Below, piece by piece: positions 19,089-29,983 of a stretch of 64,000 nucleotides of DNA; positions within the stretch are counted from its first letter, which is position 1, and every line of letters starts with the position of its first letter. Below the pieces are notes generated by a model. The model saw only the letters and a program-made list of their open reading frames with translations. It did no database searches and was not told the origin of the DNA. The stretch comes from Pycnococcus provasolii (Eukaryota; Chlorophyta; Pseudoscourfieldiophyceae; Pseudoscourfieldiales), in the NCBI GenBank assembly GCA_049487715.1, contig CP150585.1:1-64000 (forward strand), given 5' to 3'. The translations under genes were made by a program, and so were the position numbers.

Positions 19089-22000
19089 ATGAGCGACGAC
19101 GTGCGCGACAGCAGCGGCAGGACGCCTGTGCACGGAGGAGATGATGATGACGACGACGACGACGATACAATAAACTGTATTATGAACGACTTCGAGCGAC
19201 GACTGGGGAGCCTTCCTGAGCCACAACCACACCCCTCCTTCAGAGAGGACGATGGTCGTTCATCGCGCGTGCTCCTTTCCTTGGCGTCAGACGACAACGC
19301 CGTCGCGACGTTAGCTTCTACATCCGCAACGGCGCACAGACTCCTTGAGGCGCTCACTGCCGCACCAACAAGGCTGAAACCGGCACTTGTGCGTCTGCTG
19401 GGACGGATATGGGGACACGCCATGTCACCAGCCATGGCGACGAATGCAGTCAATATCGCAACTTCCACCGACGTCGACGACAGTACAGCGGCTGACGTGG
19501 CGACTGCACTCGCGGTCTCACTCGTCTTCGACGCAAATTTCCCGGAAGTTTGCCTGCACTGCGACGGACGTGTGTCAGGTGTGCTCGGACACGGGTCGGC
19601 CAAGTGGCCGTTTCCCTTCGACGCCACGAACGACGCCAGCGCCACCGGTTTCACATTTCTCACGTGGGTGCGTCTCTCGCCGGCGTTTGGGAATGCAAGA
19701 CTGCTTACACTCTCTGCGGCGGGAGGTGGGGGCATTACGCTGCGTGTGAGCTCGGATGGGAGAATTGGAGGAAGCGTTGCTAACGCGGGAGGAAACGATG
19801 CTGCCGAACACACGTTCGCGCGGCAGCTTCTTCCAAACACTTGGTACTTCGTCGTCTTCCGCGCCAACGCCGCACCTGGCGGGGAGAGCTACGCGCTGAA
19901 TCTGCGTGTTCGTGCGTGGACAACGACCGACCCGCCCGTGGCGGAAGCACTGTCGACGAACAGTGCAATTGCGTGGGCACGCGAGCAATGCTGCAGTGAC
20001 ACCGACCGTGCCTGGAGCTACGAGAGTACGACATTGGGTACCTCGCCGCTGCCGCCAAATGCGCCGCTTGCACTCGTGGCTGCTTGGACGGGCCCACCCG
20101 TTTCCGGCGATTCAGCAAATCAAGCGCAGCAGGAGGCACTCACCTGCCGTGCAGGGTTGACGGCGCTGCTGAGGGGAGCACCCAGCGAGGAGAGCTTGGC
20201 ACGTCTGTTCAATTTCGGGCCCGGATTTCACCCCGGACTCGCCACCTCGGCGGATGCACATAAACCTGGCAACGCTCCTTGCGTGTCTCTTACGAACGAT
20301 GCACTGACCCGGGAGGCGGGTATCACTCATTCAGAAGGTGGCGATGCGAACGCATCGCACGATGCACCGAACCCGCTTCTTGTGCATGCGTTGGGAAACG
20401 CCTCGGCGAGACGAGCAGCCGCCATGGAGCTCCGCAATCTGGCGTACTGGTGCTATCATCCGTTCGATGTCAGTCGCGATGACCGCTCAGTGCTGGACCT
20501 CTCCACATCTCGCGATGCTGCTGACGGCAAGCGACCGTCCCGCGTACACGGCGGCCTTCTCCTTGGTGGAACCCGTGTTGAATTGCGCTTTTCCGTGACA
20601 CGTGCGCTGCTATCCGTGACTAGCAAACGGTCGTTTGCTGAGCGCATGGTATGTGCATGTCTTTCTACTTCTCGTGTAGGGGACGCGTACCTTGTGGCAC
20701 GTCGCATGGCTGCTGGCATGCGGGTAACCGCCGGAATTCATTCTGCACGCATGGCCATTCACGAGGTTGACACGAGCGATGACAACGCATCTGACGTCAT
20801 TGCGTGGAGACGAGGATTGGAGATGCTCGGTGGGCAGCATCGTGATAATGGAACATGCTCAAACGCCGCCATGGAATGCGCTGGAGCAGCCGCATGTCTT
20901 GCCGCTACTCTTTTGCACAGCGCAAATGCCGCTGCGACCGACGTAGGCGAGGTGATGGCTCTCGTGTCGGTGCGACGCTCACAGTCGTCTGGAGGGATTA
21001 CTGGCAGTGCCATGGGCGGTGGTAGCGGTGGCATGCGATCGCTTGGGATACCGCATACAGTCGCCGCAGCCTTACCCGCTTGCACGAATGCACATAACGC
21101 CATATTGCTACTATTGGACATCGCTGGAGTATGGGCTCCTCTAGACGAGGGACTTTCCGTGCACATTGCGAGCTTAGCAGAGACGATCGTTTATGGGATT
21201 GACGATAAGGCGGGCGTACTCAGGCGAGCGGCGGCGCCTGCAGCTTTGCTCGCCACTCCAAACCTCAAACATGACGAAAATCACGAGACAATTCAGGAAT
21301 TAGAGGCGGCTGCAACCCGCGTCGCATGTGCTTTAATGAAGGGTGCGAGCGATTCGAGCACGCCATTCGCCAGGTTGCACTCAAATTGCTTCTTTGCCCG
21401 TGCAGCGTCTCGCGCTTTCGACGTCATAGGCTCCCGTGGCACCGACATTGATAAGGCATGTTCACATGCTGGCTGCATGCTTGTCGCTGCTCGCATCTTG
21501 TGGGATGTGGGTGCCACGGTCGGTGATCCACCCAATGGCTCTAGCTCGAACGATGTCGACGAAATAGAGACACTGAGGAAGTGGACCGACGTGATGTCGA
21601 CTGGTTGCTGTATTTCGAGCTCGGACGCAACACCGTCGATGCCAGAAGATGATAGCAACTTCGCAGCGCTTCCGTGGCCATCTCTGAAAGCATTTCCAGC
21701 GGCACTGAGTGCCATATCGTGCAGCTTAGCGCTGAAGTATGTGGAATTGGCCGGAGACGATTGCAGTGCAGTAGCCGAACTGTTTGCCCATGTGTACGCC
21801 TCGAACGCGTACATTAACGGTGATGGCGCCGCGGGCGCATTGGATGGGTGCCAGGCAAACGCGTGTGCGCTTGCTTGCTTTATGTACGCCCCCGGGCTTC
21901 TGAGTGTACCGATTGTCTTAGAGTCGGCACTTCTCGTTGCTCTCGGACATAGCGCTGTGTCTGCTGCATTGGGATCGACTGATAATACTTGGCTACGAAA

Positions 22001-25000
22001 AAGTGGTAACCTCGACGGTGCTGCCCAATGGGATGCAATAGACGTCGCGAGCCGTGTTGGAGGTATCGCCAGCGTAGGTACAATCCACGGCACTTCGAAC
22101 ACAGATGAATCTCCGCTCTCAAACGCAGACGATTTGCTGCCATCTTCGTTGGACGCGCTTCTTCACCCACTTGCAGCAACCTCAGCTTCGGCGCAGCTGC
22201 GCCTACTTGAAGCTCTTGGACCTTTGGCATGCGATTCCAAATCCCGTGCTCGTCTAGTATCCGAGCCAGAACCACTCGTTACTGCCGCGGTGGCCGCACA
22301 CGCGAGGCATGAGGCGGGCGGCGCAAGTGCACACGCTTGGCAATCCGTTTCACGGTGTGCAGATGATCTGCTTACGCTGCTTTGCAGATTTTCGCTCCGT
22401 GAGTTGGACGGATGGATGTTTGTGGAACGATTGGCATGCGAATGTCTTCGCATCGCGAATCAACCATGCGTTGTACTCTTCGCCACGCGTGGCGTTCACG
22501 ATGAGCAGAATGCGGATGTCGCAGCCATGGATTGGGGTACACGTGAAGCTGACTGCACTTCAAAGGCTGCGCGAACCACCCTTGCAAATCTTCTGTCGGA
22601 GTGTCTTACGTTTCTTCAGGAGGAGGTGCGAGCGGAGGACGAACATGCGGTAGCACGAGCCGCAGCTGATGCCGCGATTCTCGCAAAGCAGTCCGCCACG
22701 CCGCATAGCAGTCAAGGGCAACATGGAGGTTTCACTGAAGGAAGCGTTCATGCTGATGTTTCTGCATGGATGGATGGGGAGGACTCTTTGAATGCGATGC
22801 CCATGCGTCATAAGCAAGTTTTGACGCCAACAGCGCGCTCCAATGCATTGGGAACACTATTTGTTGCCGAGCGAAGTCTTCGCGAAATGTTGCCCTGGAT
22901 ATCTCAGTCAGCTGGCGACGCTCGTACTCGAGCTTGCCTGACTTCCTATGCTTCCCCGAGGCACTTTGATGCGTCGGTGGCGAAAGCCGCGGTTGCCGCA
23001 TCAGACTGCGTGGCCGCAATAGCCCTGGAAGTGAGACAAACACCATCGCCTATTTTACCCGGAGAGTCCAAAGAGGGATTGGCGGGTGATGCCGTCGCTC
23101 TGCTTGGACTTCGTGTTGCGCTTGTAGGTGCACGAGCTGCTGCTTGCGTTTGTAGAAATTCTGCTGACGACGAGTGGGCCGTGTTGGCAATGGCACGGTG
23201 TCGTCGGTTCGCGGAGTGTTGCTGCGGTGTTGAGCTCACCGACTCAGGATTTGAGCACGAAGCAGCACCCAAAGATGCGGTTCGTGCCACAGCTGCAGCT
23301 GCGGTGCTGCACACCGAAGCTCGTATATGCGTGCAGAAGGGCGAGGAGGATGCACTTGAATCGCCACCAATTTCGCATCAAGCATTTGCGTCAAGTCTTT
23401 GTCTCCGTTTTCTCCTTCGTTGGCAAAGTCAAGTTCTTACATTTCAAGGATTGCCACGTATCTCCGAGGATCTTCACATAGAACCCTTGCTGGCGATTGC
23501 TGAAAGTTCGCCGTTCGAAGACTTGACACCATCATCTCAAGATGTTCTGCCCCGTTCCAACGACACGCTTGCATCCCCTGCCACGCAAGCATGCTTTTCG
23601 AGTGACTACGTCAAGCACGCTCTCATGACTTGCACAAGTGGAAGGAGTGGGCACGGCGACGGCTCCAATATGCGGCAGAATACACCCTCTCGACTTGGGA
23701 AGGACTCTCCGGCGGCACCATACGTGAGTGCACTAAGTGCAATTGAACGCCTTGGTGCACATATGTCTCGAACAGAGCGGCGGCGTGCATGGGTTGGTGC
23801 ACACGTGCTTCGTTGGTTTTCACCTGCGTCGAGTATCGATGAAGAAGACATTATAAACACAGAAGAGGACAGCGCGACGTTTGAGACGCCTCACACAGCG
23901 ATCCAAAGTCACGAAAGCGGAGAGGTTGAAAGTGACCAGCTCACGCCGATCGAGGAAGATGGCAGTGACGATGACTTCTACGGCAATCAAGTGTCCACCA
24001 CCCCACTGCCAGCCTCACCGCATGCACATGATGGAGGAGGCACGCCGAGCACAGCACGATTGCACATTTCGGCGCGCCTTCACGGCGTTTCAGCGAGATA
24101 TGCCTCGGTCGCGTGGGCATCACTTTGCCGTGCGGATGCAACGTCCGGGCAAAGACGTCGTGCCGCGTATGCACGACGCCGCGAGGTGTCCCAAGCCTGG
24201 CTGGATGACTTGTTCGCCGCGGAGGAATCGACACATGAGATCTCAACTCTCGAGAGCGCGGGGCGTCGTCGCATACGCGTCCTCACCCGATGCAAAAAAC
24301 GCGGTGAAATGGAATCTGCATCCTCATCACGAAAGTCGGCGCTGCTACATGACGAAGTTGTGCTTCACCGCAGCTCAGCCACCCTCGTTCGCGCGAAGGG
24401 CTCGCACGATGGCCAGTATGTCATTACGAGCCATAGCATGCGCTTTGAGCCAACAGATAAAAATGTTCAGGCGTCAGCATGGCCCCTACCGTCTATCCGC
24501 CAAGTTCACACGCGCCGCTACCGTCTGCGTCGCTCTGCCCTTGAGGTATTTTTTGCCGACCGCACGTCAGCATTCATGGACTTCGAATCTACCGCGAGAC
24601 GTTCCGCTGCATACCGTGCTCTCGTCGACGATGCTCAGCCACCGCATTTGCTTCACATCTACAAGGAGTCGCAAAGTCCGGCAGAACTACTCTATCGTTC
24701 TGGTCTGACGCAGCGGTGGTGTCGCCGTGAAATTTCAAATTTCGACTACCTCATGGCACTGAATACATTAGCAGGTCGCACGTACGCGGATCCCAATCAG
24801 CATCCTGTCATGCCGTGGACGTACGTTGACTTCACCAGCGAAACGGTTGACCTCGAGGATGCCTCTCGCTTTCGCGATCTCAGCCAGCCGCTTGGCGCGC
24901 TCGATTCGAGTCGCCGCGAGCGATTTGTCGAGCGATACGAAAGTCTCGAAAGTGCCCTCGCGTACCACGAAAAACACACGCATGCATCTTCCAACAGGCC

Positions 25001-28000
25001 GTCACATGAGCAGCTACGCGCAGCTTTCGCTGACGGCACGGGTAGTGGGGGTGGTCACAAGCTTGGGTATGATCCAGTGGCAACACCACCGTTTCACTAC
25101 GGGTCGCACTACAGCTCGGCAGGCATTCTTTGCTACTATCTCATACGTGCCGAGCCGTACACAAGCGTTGCTCGCGAATTGCAGGGCGGGAAATTTGACC
25201 ATGCCGACCGCCTTTTCCATGATATTGCAGCAACGTGGCATGGCGTGCAGACCGACACGAGTGACGTGAAGGAGCTTGTTCCGGAGCTCTACACCACACC
25301 GGAGGTGTTGCTCAACGGCAGGCCTCTTGACATGGGAACGACGCAACGCGGTGAAACGCTTCACCACGTCAAGCTTCCACCGTGGGCAAAAGGCTCGGCG
25401 CACATATTTTGCTCGACGATGATGGCGGCGCTCGAGTCTGAGATTGTTAGTTCGCAGCTGCATATGTGGATCGATATCATATTCGGATTCAAGCAGCGCG
25501 GAGATGCGGCGATCAACGCGCTCAACGTCTTCCATCCGCTCACGTACGAGGGCATGGTTGATGTCGATTCCATATCAGACGAACACGAGCGACAGGGTGT
25601 GCTCGATCAGATCCTGCACTTTGGCCAGACGCCGAGTCAGCTTCTGACGCGGCCTCATCCAAGGAGGTGCCGACAGGCTGAGGCTGTCGGCACAATCTTC
25701 CAAAACCCGTCCAAGGCTCGACCGTATACTCTGAGCGCGCCTTGTCTAAGCTCCTCGGTGCCAGCCGCATCGCTGATGCCCATGCGCCTCTCCGTCATAT
25801 GTGCGAGCCTGGCTTCACCTGGGAGCGAAATTTCTAGTGCAAATGGGGCATCACACGCGGAAGCGCAGGGCCATGCTTCCGTTGCGGCTGACGCAGCGTC
25901 GAAGGCAAGCGTCGCGGCTGGTTCTGCGAGGAGTGCCGCCGTGGAAGTGTCGAAGGTTCAGGACGATGCTGCCGCTCACGACGCTCTACGCGTGGTGGCT
26001 GCCGCGACCGCAGATTCTGCCGCAGCGGCCATTGTTGCGGCTACGGCGGTCGCCGCGGCACCCGCTGCAGCTGCATTGGTACCCGCTCTCGCCCCGGAAT
26101 CGGGTGCATCGGGCCCGAAGACTAGCACGCTCGTACTAGGCGGCCTTCTAGGATGGCTTGGAGCTCTACCGCGGGATGGAACACAGAGTGCACAACTTCA
26201 CGACGATGCAACGTGCTACTTTCGATGGCGGCGCCATGCGCTGCTTCCCTTTCTCAAGCACCCACTCGTGCTGCAGCACACGTTCCAGGCAAACGCCCCG
26301 GACGGTCGAGGTCAGCCATACACATTTCAAGAGCATGCATTTTCGCCGCGAATACCCGCAATGGCACTGCGTTCGGTGGGAGGAGGCGGCGGCGGTGCAC
26401 AAAGCTCTAGTTCCACGGCACGTGCACTTGGCATTGGTCGTGTCTTTGGAAGACCTCGTGCCGTATCGGACGGCGCACCCCCTCTTTTGAGCAGGTCGCT
26501 TGAGCTTGCCCACCGCCGTGGAAGTGGTGCTGGTGCCGCGTCTATGCTCTCCTGGTCATCGGACAGCAGCGGCGGTTTTGCGAGCGCGATGTTGAATGCA
26601 ATGACCAATCTAGGCTCCGTGAAGCAGCGGCCTGATGGCGCTGTTGCCACGTCGACCGACGTATCTGCCACGAAATTTACGGGAAGTGCGCAGCAGGTGC
26701 GAGAGATGAAGTGCGAATCCTACTCAGCTGACGACCCGCTCAGAACCCCGCCCTTTCCACCCGAAAGCGCGCCGTGCGTGCTGGTGTCGAATGGCCGTTT
26801 CTTGATTGTTGGAGGATTTCCCGACGGCAGCCTGCGCGCACACGATCTCCGAGCACGCGGTGCCGAAAATAGTGGGGGGGAAGGGACTCGCGCAATATCG
26901 TCTTTCGTTTCCATGGCATTTGGCGGAGACGGCGCGAAAATGGCTTCGCATGCACTGCCTCGGGTGCTTCGAGGTGGCCATTCATCAGCCGTGACTGCAC
27001 TCGGAGTTTCGCCGTGTGGGCGCGTGCTGATATCCGGTGATGCGATGGGAGTTGTGTGCACATGGCTTCTCAAGCCACCCGAAGGATGGACTCGTGCGAC
27101 GCACCCCTGGCGAATGCTCAACGCGGCTGCCACATCTGGAAGTGAGGGGTTGGCTGCACGAGCGGCAGATGTTGCACGAGCGGCTGCAGCGGCGGCGGCG
27201 GCTGCCGCTGCCCGAGCTAACATCGTCGCATCGGCGGCGACGACAGCCAGCGGGGATGCGGTAGATGAGTGCGACTTGTCCGATTCTCTGGCGGCGACAC
27301 TGTCGCCGCGTGCCACTCAGCGCCCTAGAGGGCATTCGATATCCGGCCGGGCTACGGATATGCTTTCGCGTGCCGCGGCTGTAGCATCTTCAGCCATCGT
27401 GGGCGATGGTGTCGATATGCGTGCGATGCGTGCGGCTGCTGCCGCCGCGGCATTTTCGGATACGGGAGATGGTGGTAGCGGCGCAACCGTGCCGAAGAAG
27501 TTGGTTGGCCCCCGCGACGGTCCATCTGCGGCGCTCGAGGCTGTTGCGACGTCGCTCCGTCTTGGAACCAGACTTCGTGCGTGCCACGATGATGACGCCG
27601 TGCCTTGGATGCGAGATGTCGAGGTGCTCAAGAACGCATCAAACGTTTCTGCCCAGGCTTCTAGCGGCACCTCTCTTTCGACGATGGTGCCAAATAAGGC
27701 AACGAGTGCAACGACAAGCCCGCCGCCGACGCCAATGCAAACATCGTCGTCGAGTGTGACTGCACAGACGGCGAACGACACCGCACGAGCCGCGTATCGT
27801 GCGATGGATGCCGCTGCAGCGGCCGCGAACGCCGCATCTGCCGTGGCTGCGGCGCCGGAGACTGCGGGCAGCGGCGTGTTTGCCTACTATCGATTTGAGC
27901 CCGTCGCGCTTGGCCCAATTCAGGTTCATCGCGGTCTTGCCGGTCCTGTTGCGAGCGTGTCAGTGGATGCAGACGTTGATGTGGTCGTGGCAAGTGCACG

Positions 28001-28754
28001 TCGTCACGTGCCATCCTCGAACGGGGACGATTCGACGGAATGGTACACCAACCAAGGAAGTTCGTCGTCAGGCTTCGTGGCATGGTCGCTCGCGGAAGGC
28101 GAGGTTTTGCGTTCTGATGCCGACGGCAGTCTGTACGGTGCCGAGCGGCTTTGCGTTTGTGCGAATGGATATGTGGTTGGGTATGTTCCCAACCCCACGG
28201 ATTCGCAGCGTGAGACATTCTCCCGTGCTTCGCAACGAGACCTCGTGGGCTCTGATGATACCGGTGGTGGTGGTGGTGGTGTGCTTGCGTGCATACCAAT
28301 CAATGGCGCAAGCTACGCTGCTCACATCTCCGAATCTTCTCAGACACGCCTGGACTTTGGCTTGGCTGTACCGGTGCCACCGGGTGTTTCGGTGTCCGCG
28401 TTAACACCGTCGCGAGATGGTCGCCACGTGGCTGTTGGATTTTGCTCGAATAGCGACACGTCGACAGATCGACAGAATATCCCTGCTTGCGTTCCACCGA
28501 GCTTGGCGGAGGTTCGGCACGTACCTGACTTGTACGCATGCAGTAGCCTTGGCGCGGAACGTGCACCGTCACCGGATGCATCGGAGGAGGACAAGTGGTC
28601 GCCAGGTTTGGGCGTGGCCGATCTCATTTTAGCTGGTGACGCGACGAATGTGATCGCGGTGAATACGGATGGTGGAGTCACGTGCCACACAGACCCAGCT
28701 GTTAGCTTAAAAATCGTTGACCAAATGCTAAGGCTTGGTTGGAGTGAAATGTAA
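19089..28754 (+). CDS. BEACH-WD40 protein (LYST/neurobeachin family)
   Basis: 3,221 aa in one uninterrupted frame of 9.7 kb. In order: an acidic N-terminus; a concanavalin-like segment around residue 190 (FTFLTWVRLSP...LLTLSAAGGGG); a long helical armadillo-like region; a PH-BEACH domain around 1750-1850 (RRSALEVFFADRTSAFMDFE); the BEACH domain at about 1870-2190, with WCRREISNFDYLMALNTLAG, PWTYVDFTSE, PPFHYGSHYSS and INALNVFHPLTYEG; an Ala-rich stretch; then WD40-type repeats from about residue 2560 (GRFLIVGGFPDGSLRAHDLR, then SSAVTALGVSPCGRVLISGD). BEACH proteins scaffold vesicle fusion and fission, lysosome size, and in some cases autophagy. Which subfamily it belongs to is not settled by eye. 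Ala-rich inserts (about 2240-2330 and 2690-2720) look lineage-specific. Confidence 0.92.
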   Translation: MSDDVRDSSGRTPVHGGDDDDDDDDDTINCIMNDFERRLGSLPEPQPHPSFREDDGRSSRVLLSLASDDNAVATLASTSATAHRLLEALTAAPTRLKPALVRLLGRIWGHAMSPAMATNAVNIATSTDVDDSTAADVATALAVSLVFDANFPEVCLHCDGRVSGVLGHGSAKWPFPFDATNDASATGFTFLTWVRLSPAFGNARLLTLSAAGGGGITLRVSSDGRIGGSVANAGGNDAAEHTFARQLLPNTWYFVVFRANAAPGGESYALNLRVRAWTTTDPPVAEALSTNSAIAWAREQCCSDTDRAWSYESTTLGTSPLPPNAPLALVAAWTGPPVSGDSANQAQQEALTCRAGLTALLRGAPSEESLARLFNFGPGFHPGLATSADAHKPGNAPCVSLTNDALTREAGITHSEGGDANASHDAPNPLLVHALGNASARRAAAMELRNLAYWCYHPFDVSRDDRSVLDLSTSRDAADGKRPSRVHGGLLLGGTRVELRFSVTRALLSVTSKRSFAERMVCACLSTSRVGDAYLVARRMAAGMRVTAGIHSARMAIHEVDTSDDNASDVIAWRRGLEMLGGQHRDNGTCSNAAMECAGAAACLAATLLHSANAAATDVGEVMALVSVRRSQSSGGITGSAMGGGSGGMRSLGIPHTVAAALPACTNAHNAILLLLDIAGVWAPLDEGLSVHIASLAETIVYGIDDKAGVLRRAAAPAALLATPNLKHDENHETIQELEAAATRVACALMKGASDSSTPFARLHSNCFFARAASRAFDVIGSRGTDIDKACSHAGCMLVAARILWDVGATVGDPPNGSSSNDVDEIETLRKWTDVMSTGCCISSSDATPSMPEDDSNFAALPWPSLKAFPAALSAISCSLALKYVELAGDDCSAVAELFAHVYASNAYINGDGAAGALDGCQANACALACFMYAPGLLSVPIVLESALLVALGHSAVSAALGSTDNTWLRKSGNLDGAAQWDAIDVASRVGGIASVGTIHGTSNTDESPLSNADDLLPSSLDALLHPLAATSASAQLRLLEALGPLACDSKSRARLVSEPEPLVTAAVAAHARHEAGGASAHAWQSVSRCADDLLTLLCRFSLRELDGWMFVERLACECLRIANQPCVVLFATRGVHDEQNADVAAMDWGTREADCTSKAARTTLANLLSECLTFLQEEVRAEDEHAVARAAADAAILAKQSATPHSSQGQHGGFTEGSVHADVSAWMDGEDSLNAMPMRHKQVLTPTARSNALGTLFVAERSLREMLPWISQSAGDARTRACLTSYASPRHFDASVAKAAVAASDCVAAIALEVRQTPSPILPGESKEGLAGDAVALLGLRVALVGARAAACVCRNSADDEWAVLAMARCRRFAECCCGVELTDSGFEHEAAPKDAVRATAAAAVLHTEARICVQKGEEDALESPPISHQAFASSLCLRFLLRWQSQVLTFQGLPRISEDLHIEPLLAIAESSPFEDLTPSSQDVLPRSNDTLASPATQACFSSDYVKHALMTCTSGRSGHGDGSNMRQNTPSRLGKDSPAAPYVSALSAIERLGAHMSRTERRRAWVGAHVLRWFSPASSIDEEDIINTEEDSATFETPHTAIQSHESGEVESDQLTPIEEDGSDDDFYGNQVSTTPLPASPHAHDGGGTPSTARLHISARLHGVSARYASVAWASLCRADATSGQRRRAAYARRREVSQAWLDDLFAAEESTHEISTLESAGRRRIRVLTRCKKRGEMESASSSRKSALLHDEVVLHRSSATLVRAKGSHDGQYVITSHSMRFEPTDKNVQASAWPLPSIRQVHTRRYRLRRSALEVFFADRTSAFMDFESTARRSAAYRALVDDAQPPHLLHIYKESQSPAELLYRSGLTQRWCRREISNFDYLMALNTLAGRTYADPNQHPVMPWTYVDFTSETVDLEDASRFRDLSQPLGALDSSRRERFVERYESLESALAYHEKHTHASSNRPSHEQLRAAFADGTGSGGGHKLGYDPVATPPFHYGSHYSSAGILCYYLIRAEPYTSVARELQGGKFDHADRLFHDIAATWHGVQTDTSDVKELVPELYTTPEVLLNGRPLDMGTTQRGETLHHVKLPPWAKGSAHIFCSTMMAALESEIVSSQLHMWIDIIFGFKQRGDAAINALNVFHPLTYEGMVDVDSISDEHERQGVLDQILHFGQTPSQLLTRPHPRRCRQAEAVGTIFQNPSKARPYTLSAPCLSSSVPAASLMPMRLSVICASLASPGSEISSANGASHAEAQGHASVAADAASKASVAAGSARSAAVEVSKVQDDAAAHDALRVVAAATADSAAAAIVAATAVAAAPAAAALVPALAPESGASGPKTSTLVLGGLLGWLGALPRDGTQSAQLHDDATCYFRWRRHALLPFLKHPLVLQHTFQANAPDGRGQPYTFQEHAFSPRIPAMALRSVGGGGGGAQSSSSTARALGIGRVFGRPRAVSDGAPPLLSRSLELAHRRGSGAGAASMLSWSSDSSGGFASAMLNAMTNLGSVKQRPDGAVATSTDVSATKFTGSAQQVREMKCESYSADDPLRTPPFPPESAPCVLVSNGRFLIVGGFPDGSLRAHDLRARGAENSGGEGTRAISSFVSMAFGGDGAKMASHALPRVLRGGHSSAVTALGVSPCGRVLISGDAMGVVCTWLLKPPEGWTRATHPWRMLNAAATSGSEGLAARAADVARAAAAAAAAAAARANIVASAATTASGDAVDECDLSDSLAATLSPRATQRPRGHSISGRATDMLSRAAAVASSAIVGDGVDMRAMRAAAAAAAFSDTGDGGSGATVPKKLVGPRDGPSAALEAVATSLRLGTRLRACHDDDAVPWMRDVEVLKNASNVSAQASSGTSLSTMVPNKATSATTSPPPTPMQTSSSSVTAQTANDTARAAYRAMDAAAAAANAASAVAAAPETAGSGVFAYYRFEPVALGPIQVHRGLAGPVASVSVDADVDVVVASARRHVPSSNGDDSTEWYTNQGSSSSGFVAWSLAEGEVLRSDADGSLYGAERLCVCANGYVVGYVPNPTDSQRETFSRASQRDLVGSDDTGGGGGGVLACIPINGASYAAHISESSQTRLDFGLAVPVPPGVSVSALTPSRDGRHVAVGFCSNSDTSTDRQNIPACVPPSLAEVRHVPDLYACSSLGAERAPSPDASEEDKWSPGLGVADLILAGDATNVIAVNTDGGVTCHTDPAVSLKIVDQMLRLGWSEM

Positions 28755-29317
28755 CATACGGTGAGTGTATTCATTTAAGATTTCACTCATACCACTTAAC
28801 TTACAGTAATGGAATGTACAGTACAGCGGTCGTCGAATTATTAGACCATTTTAATTTTCCCCATTCACCCGCGTGTTTTTGTACAAGGCGCGCGTGATTT
28901 GTGACGCTACGATCAGAGTATCGGTTGCTTTTGTCGCCGTCGCCGTCGCCGCCGTCATCGACACCAACCATAGATGACTGAAGAAGCCGCGCTTACTACT
29001 CTAAAGTACAAGGAATGTTGTGTATGTCAACAACGACAGGACCCAAAAAAAAAAACTAAAAAAAAACACTTGATTTATGATTTATCTTTTTCGATTAAAT
29101 ATACCGTGAAAAAGCTTTCGACTTCTTCCTCTGCGCAACAGCCGGAGCGTTTGCGCGTTCTCGCCTCCAACGCAAGCGCGCTGGAGGATGCAAACTCGTT
29201 CAGGCTCGTGCGCAGTGGTGTCCGTCCAAAGCCTCCACAACACATTTCTCTTTTGTTTACCCATCTCGGCAAACCCTACCTTGTTGCCGTTTGCGCGTTT
29301 CTTTCAATGCAAAGCGC
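28755..29317. other. Convergent 3' spacer
   Basis: This spacer lies between the stops of the BEACH gene (+) and the beta-rich gene (-). It has an A-rich patch (29040-29070). A plus-strand ORF (28974-29321) has no recognisable domain and its stop overlaps the opposing gene's stop, so it was not called. Confidence 0.45.
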
Positions 29318-29983
29318 CTAGTTCATGAGGTCGACGTCGTGGCTCATGCCGAGCGTCAAGCGGGGAAGGTCGCTGATGCTGTCGAGGTTGCTCTTGGCGT
29401 TGAGCTTGAGTCCGTACATGTCCTTGAACTCGTGGCCGAGGCACACGTCGCGGCTGTTGTGCTTGTAGTTGGCGGTCGTCTTGCCGTGGTCGCTCTTGAG
29501 CTCCGCCTCGACGTCGACAAGTCCGTCGAGGTTGAACTTGGCGGTGGCCCTGACGTCTCCAAACTGCTTGGACGCGGCGACGTCGCTGCTGAGATCCGCG
29601 AGGTTTGTGTTGATCTTCATCTCGAGGCCGTCGACGAGACTTCCGCAGTCCACCTTGGTCTCAAGGCTGTGCGAGGTCTTTCCTCCGCCGATGCCGCTTC
29701 CCTTGTAGGTGACATCCGTGGGGAAGTCGTCGAAGATGGCGACGCCCTGCGACACCTTAACCATGGAGGCGGAGTTGGCGGTGTTGAACTCGAGCGTGAG
29801 GTTTCCGCTCTGGCACCCGAGGACGATTCCGGTAGGCGCCTGTCCTGAGAGCGGGTCGGCGTTCACCTTCGCCGTCAGCTTCGCGCCTCCCTTGGTTTTC
29901 GCCGTGAGCTTGGCGGTTGCGCTTTGCTCCTGCGGGTGCGACGCTTCCGCGGAGAGGTTGAGGCCGATCGTGGAGAAGTTCAT
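29318..29983 (-). CDS. Small beta-strand-rich protein, function unknown
   Basis: 221 aa, ATG at 29983. The sequence consists of alternating polar/hydrophobic stretches such as ATAKLTAKTKGGAKLTAKV, typical of amphipathic beta strands, with almost no helical hydrophobic segment and no signal peptide. The C-terminus (LTLGMSHDVDL) loosely fits the beta-signal of mitochondrial outer-membrane barrels (polar-x-G-x-x-hydrophobic-x-hydrophobic). A small porin or barrel-like outer-membrane protein of mitochondrion or plastid is possible, but length is short for VDAC (about 280 aa) and no VDAC signature is seen. Lys/Asp-rich, consistent codon use, clearly coding in appearance. Confidence 0.65.
   Translation of the reverse strand: MNFSTIGLNLSAEASHPQEQSATAKLTAKTKGGAKLTAKVNADPLSGQAPTGIVLGCQSGNLTLEFNTANSASMVKVSQGVAIFDDFPTDVTYKGSGIGGGKTSHSLETKVDCGSLVDGLEMKINTNLADLSSDVAASKQFGDVRATAKFNLDGLVDVEAELKSDHGKTTANYKHNSRDVCLGHEFKDMYGLKLNAKSNLDSISDLPRLTLGMSHDVDLMN

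Noticed and set aside
19010-19867. 285-aa minus-strand ORF
   Set aside because: Antisense to the start of the BEACH gene, whose frame is clearly the coding one.
28974-29321. 115-aa plus-strand ORF ending on the stop of the opposing gene
   Set aside because: Protein-like in its second half but no domain, and it lies in the 3' region of two convergent genes.
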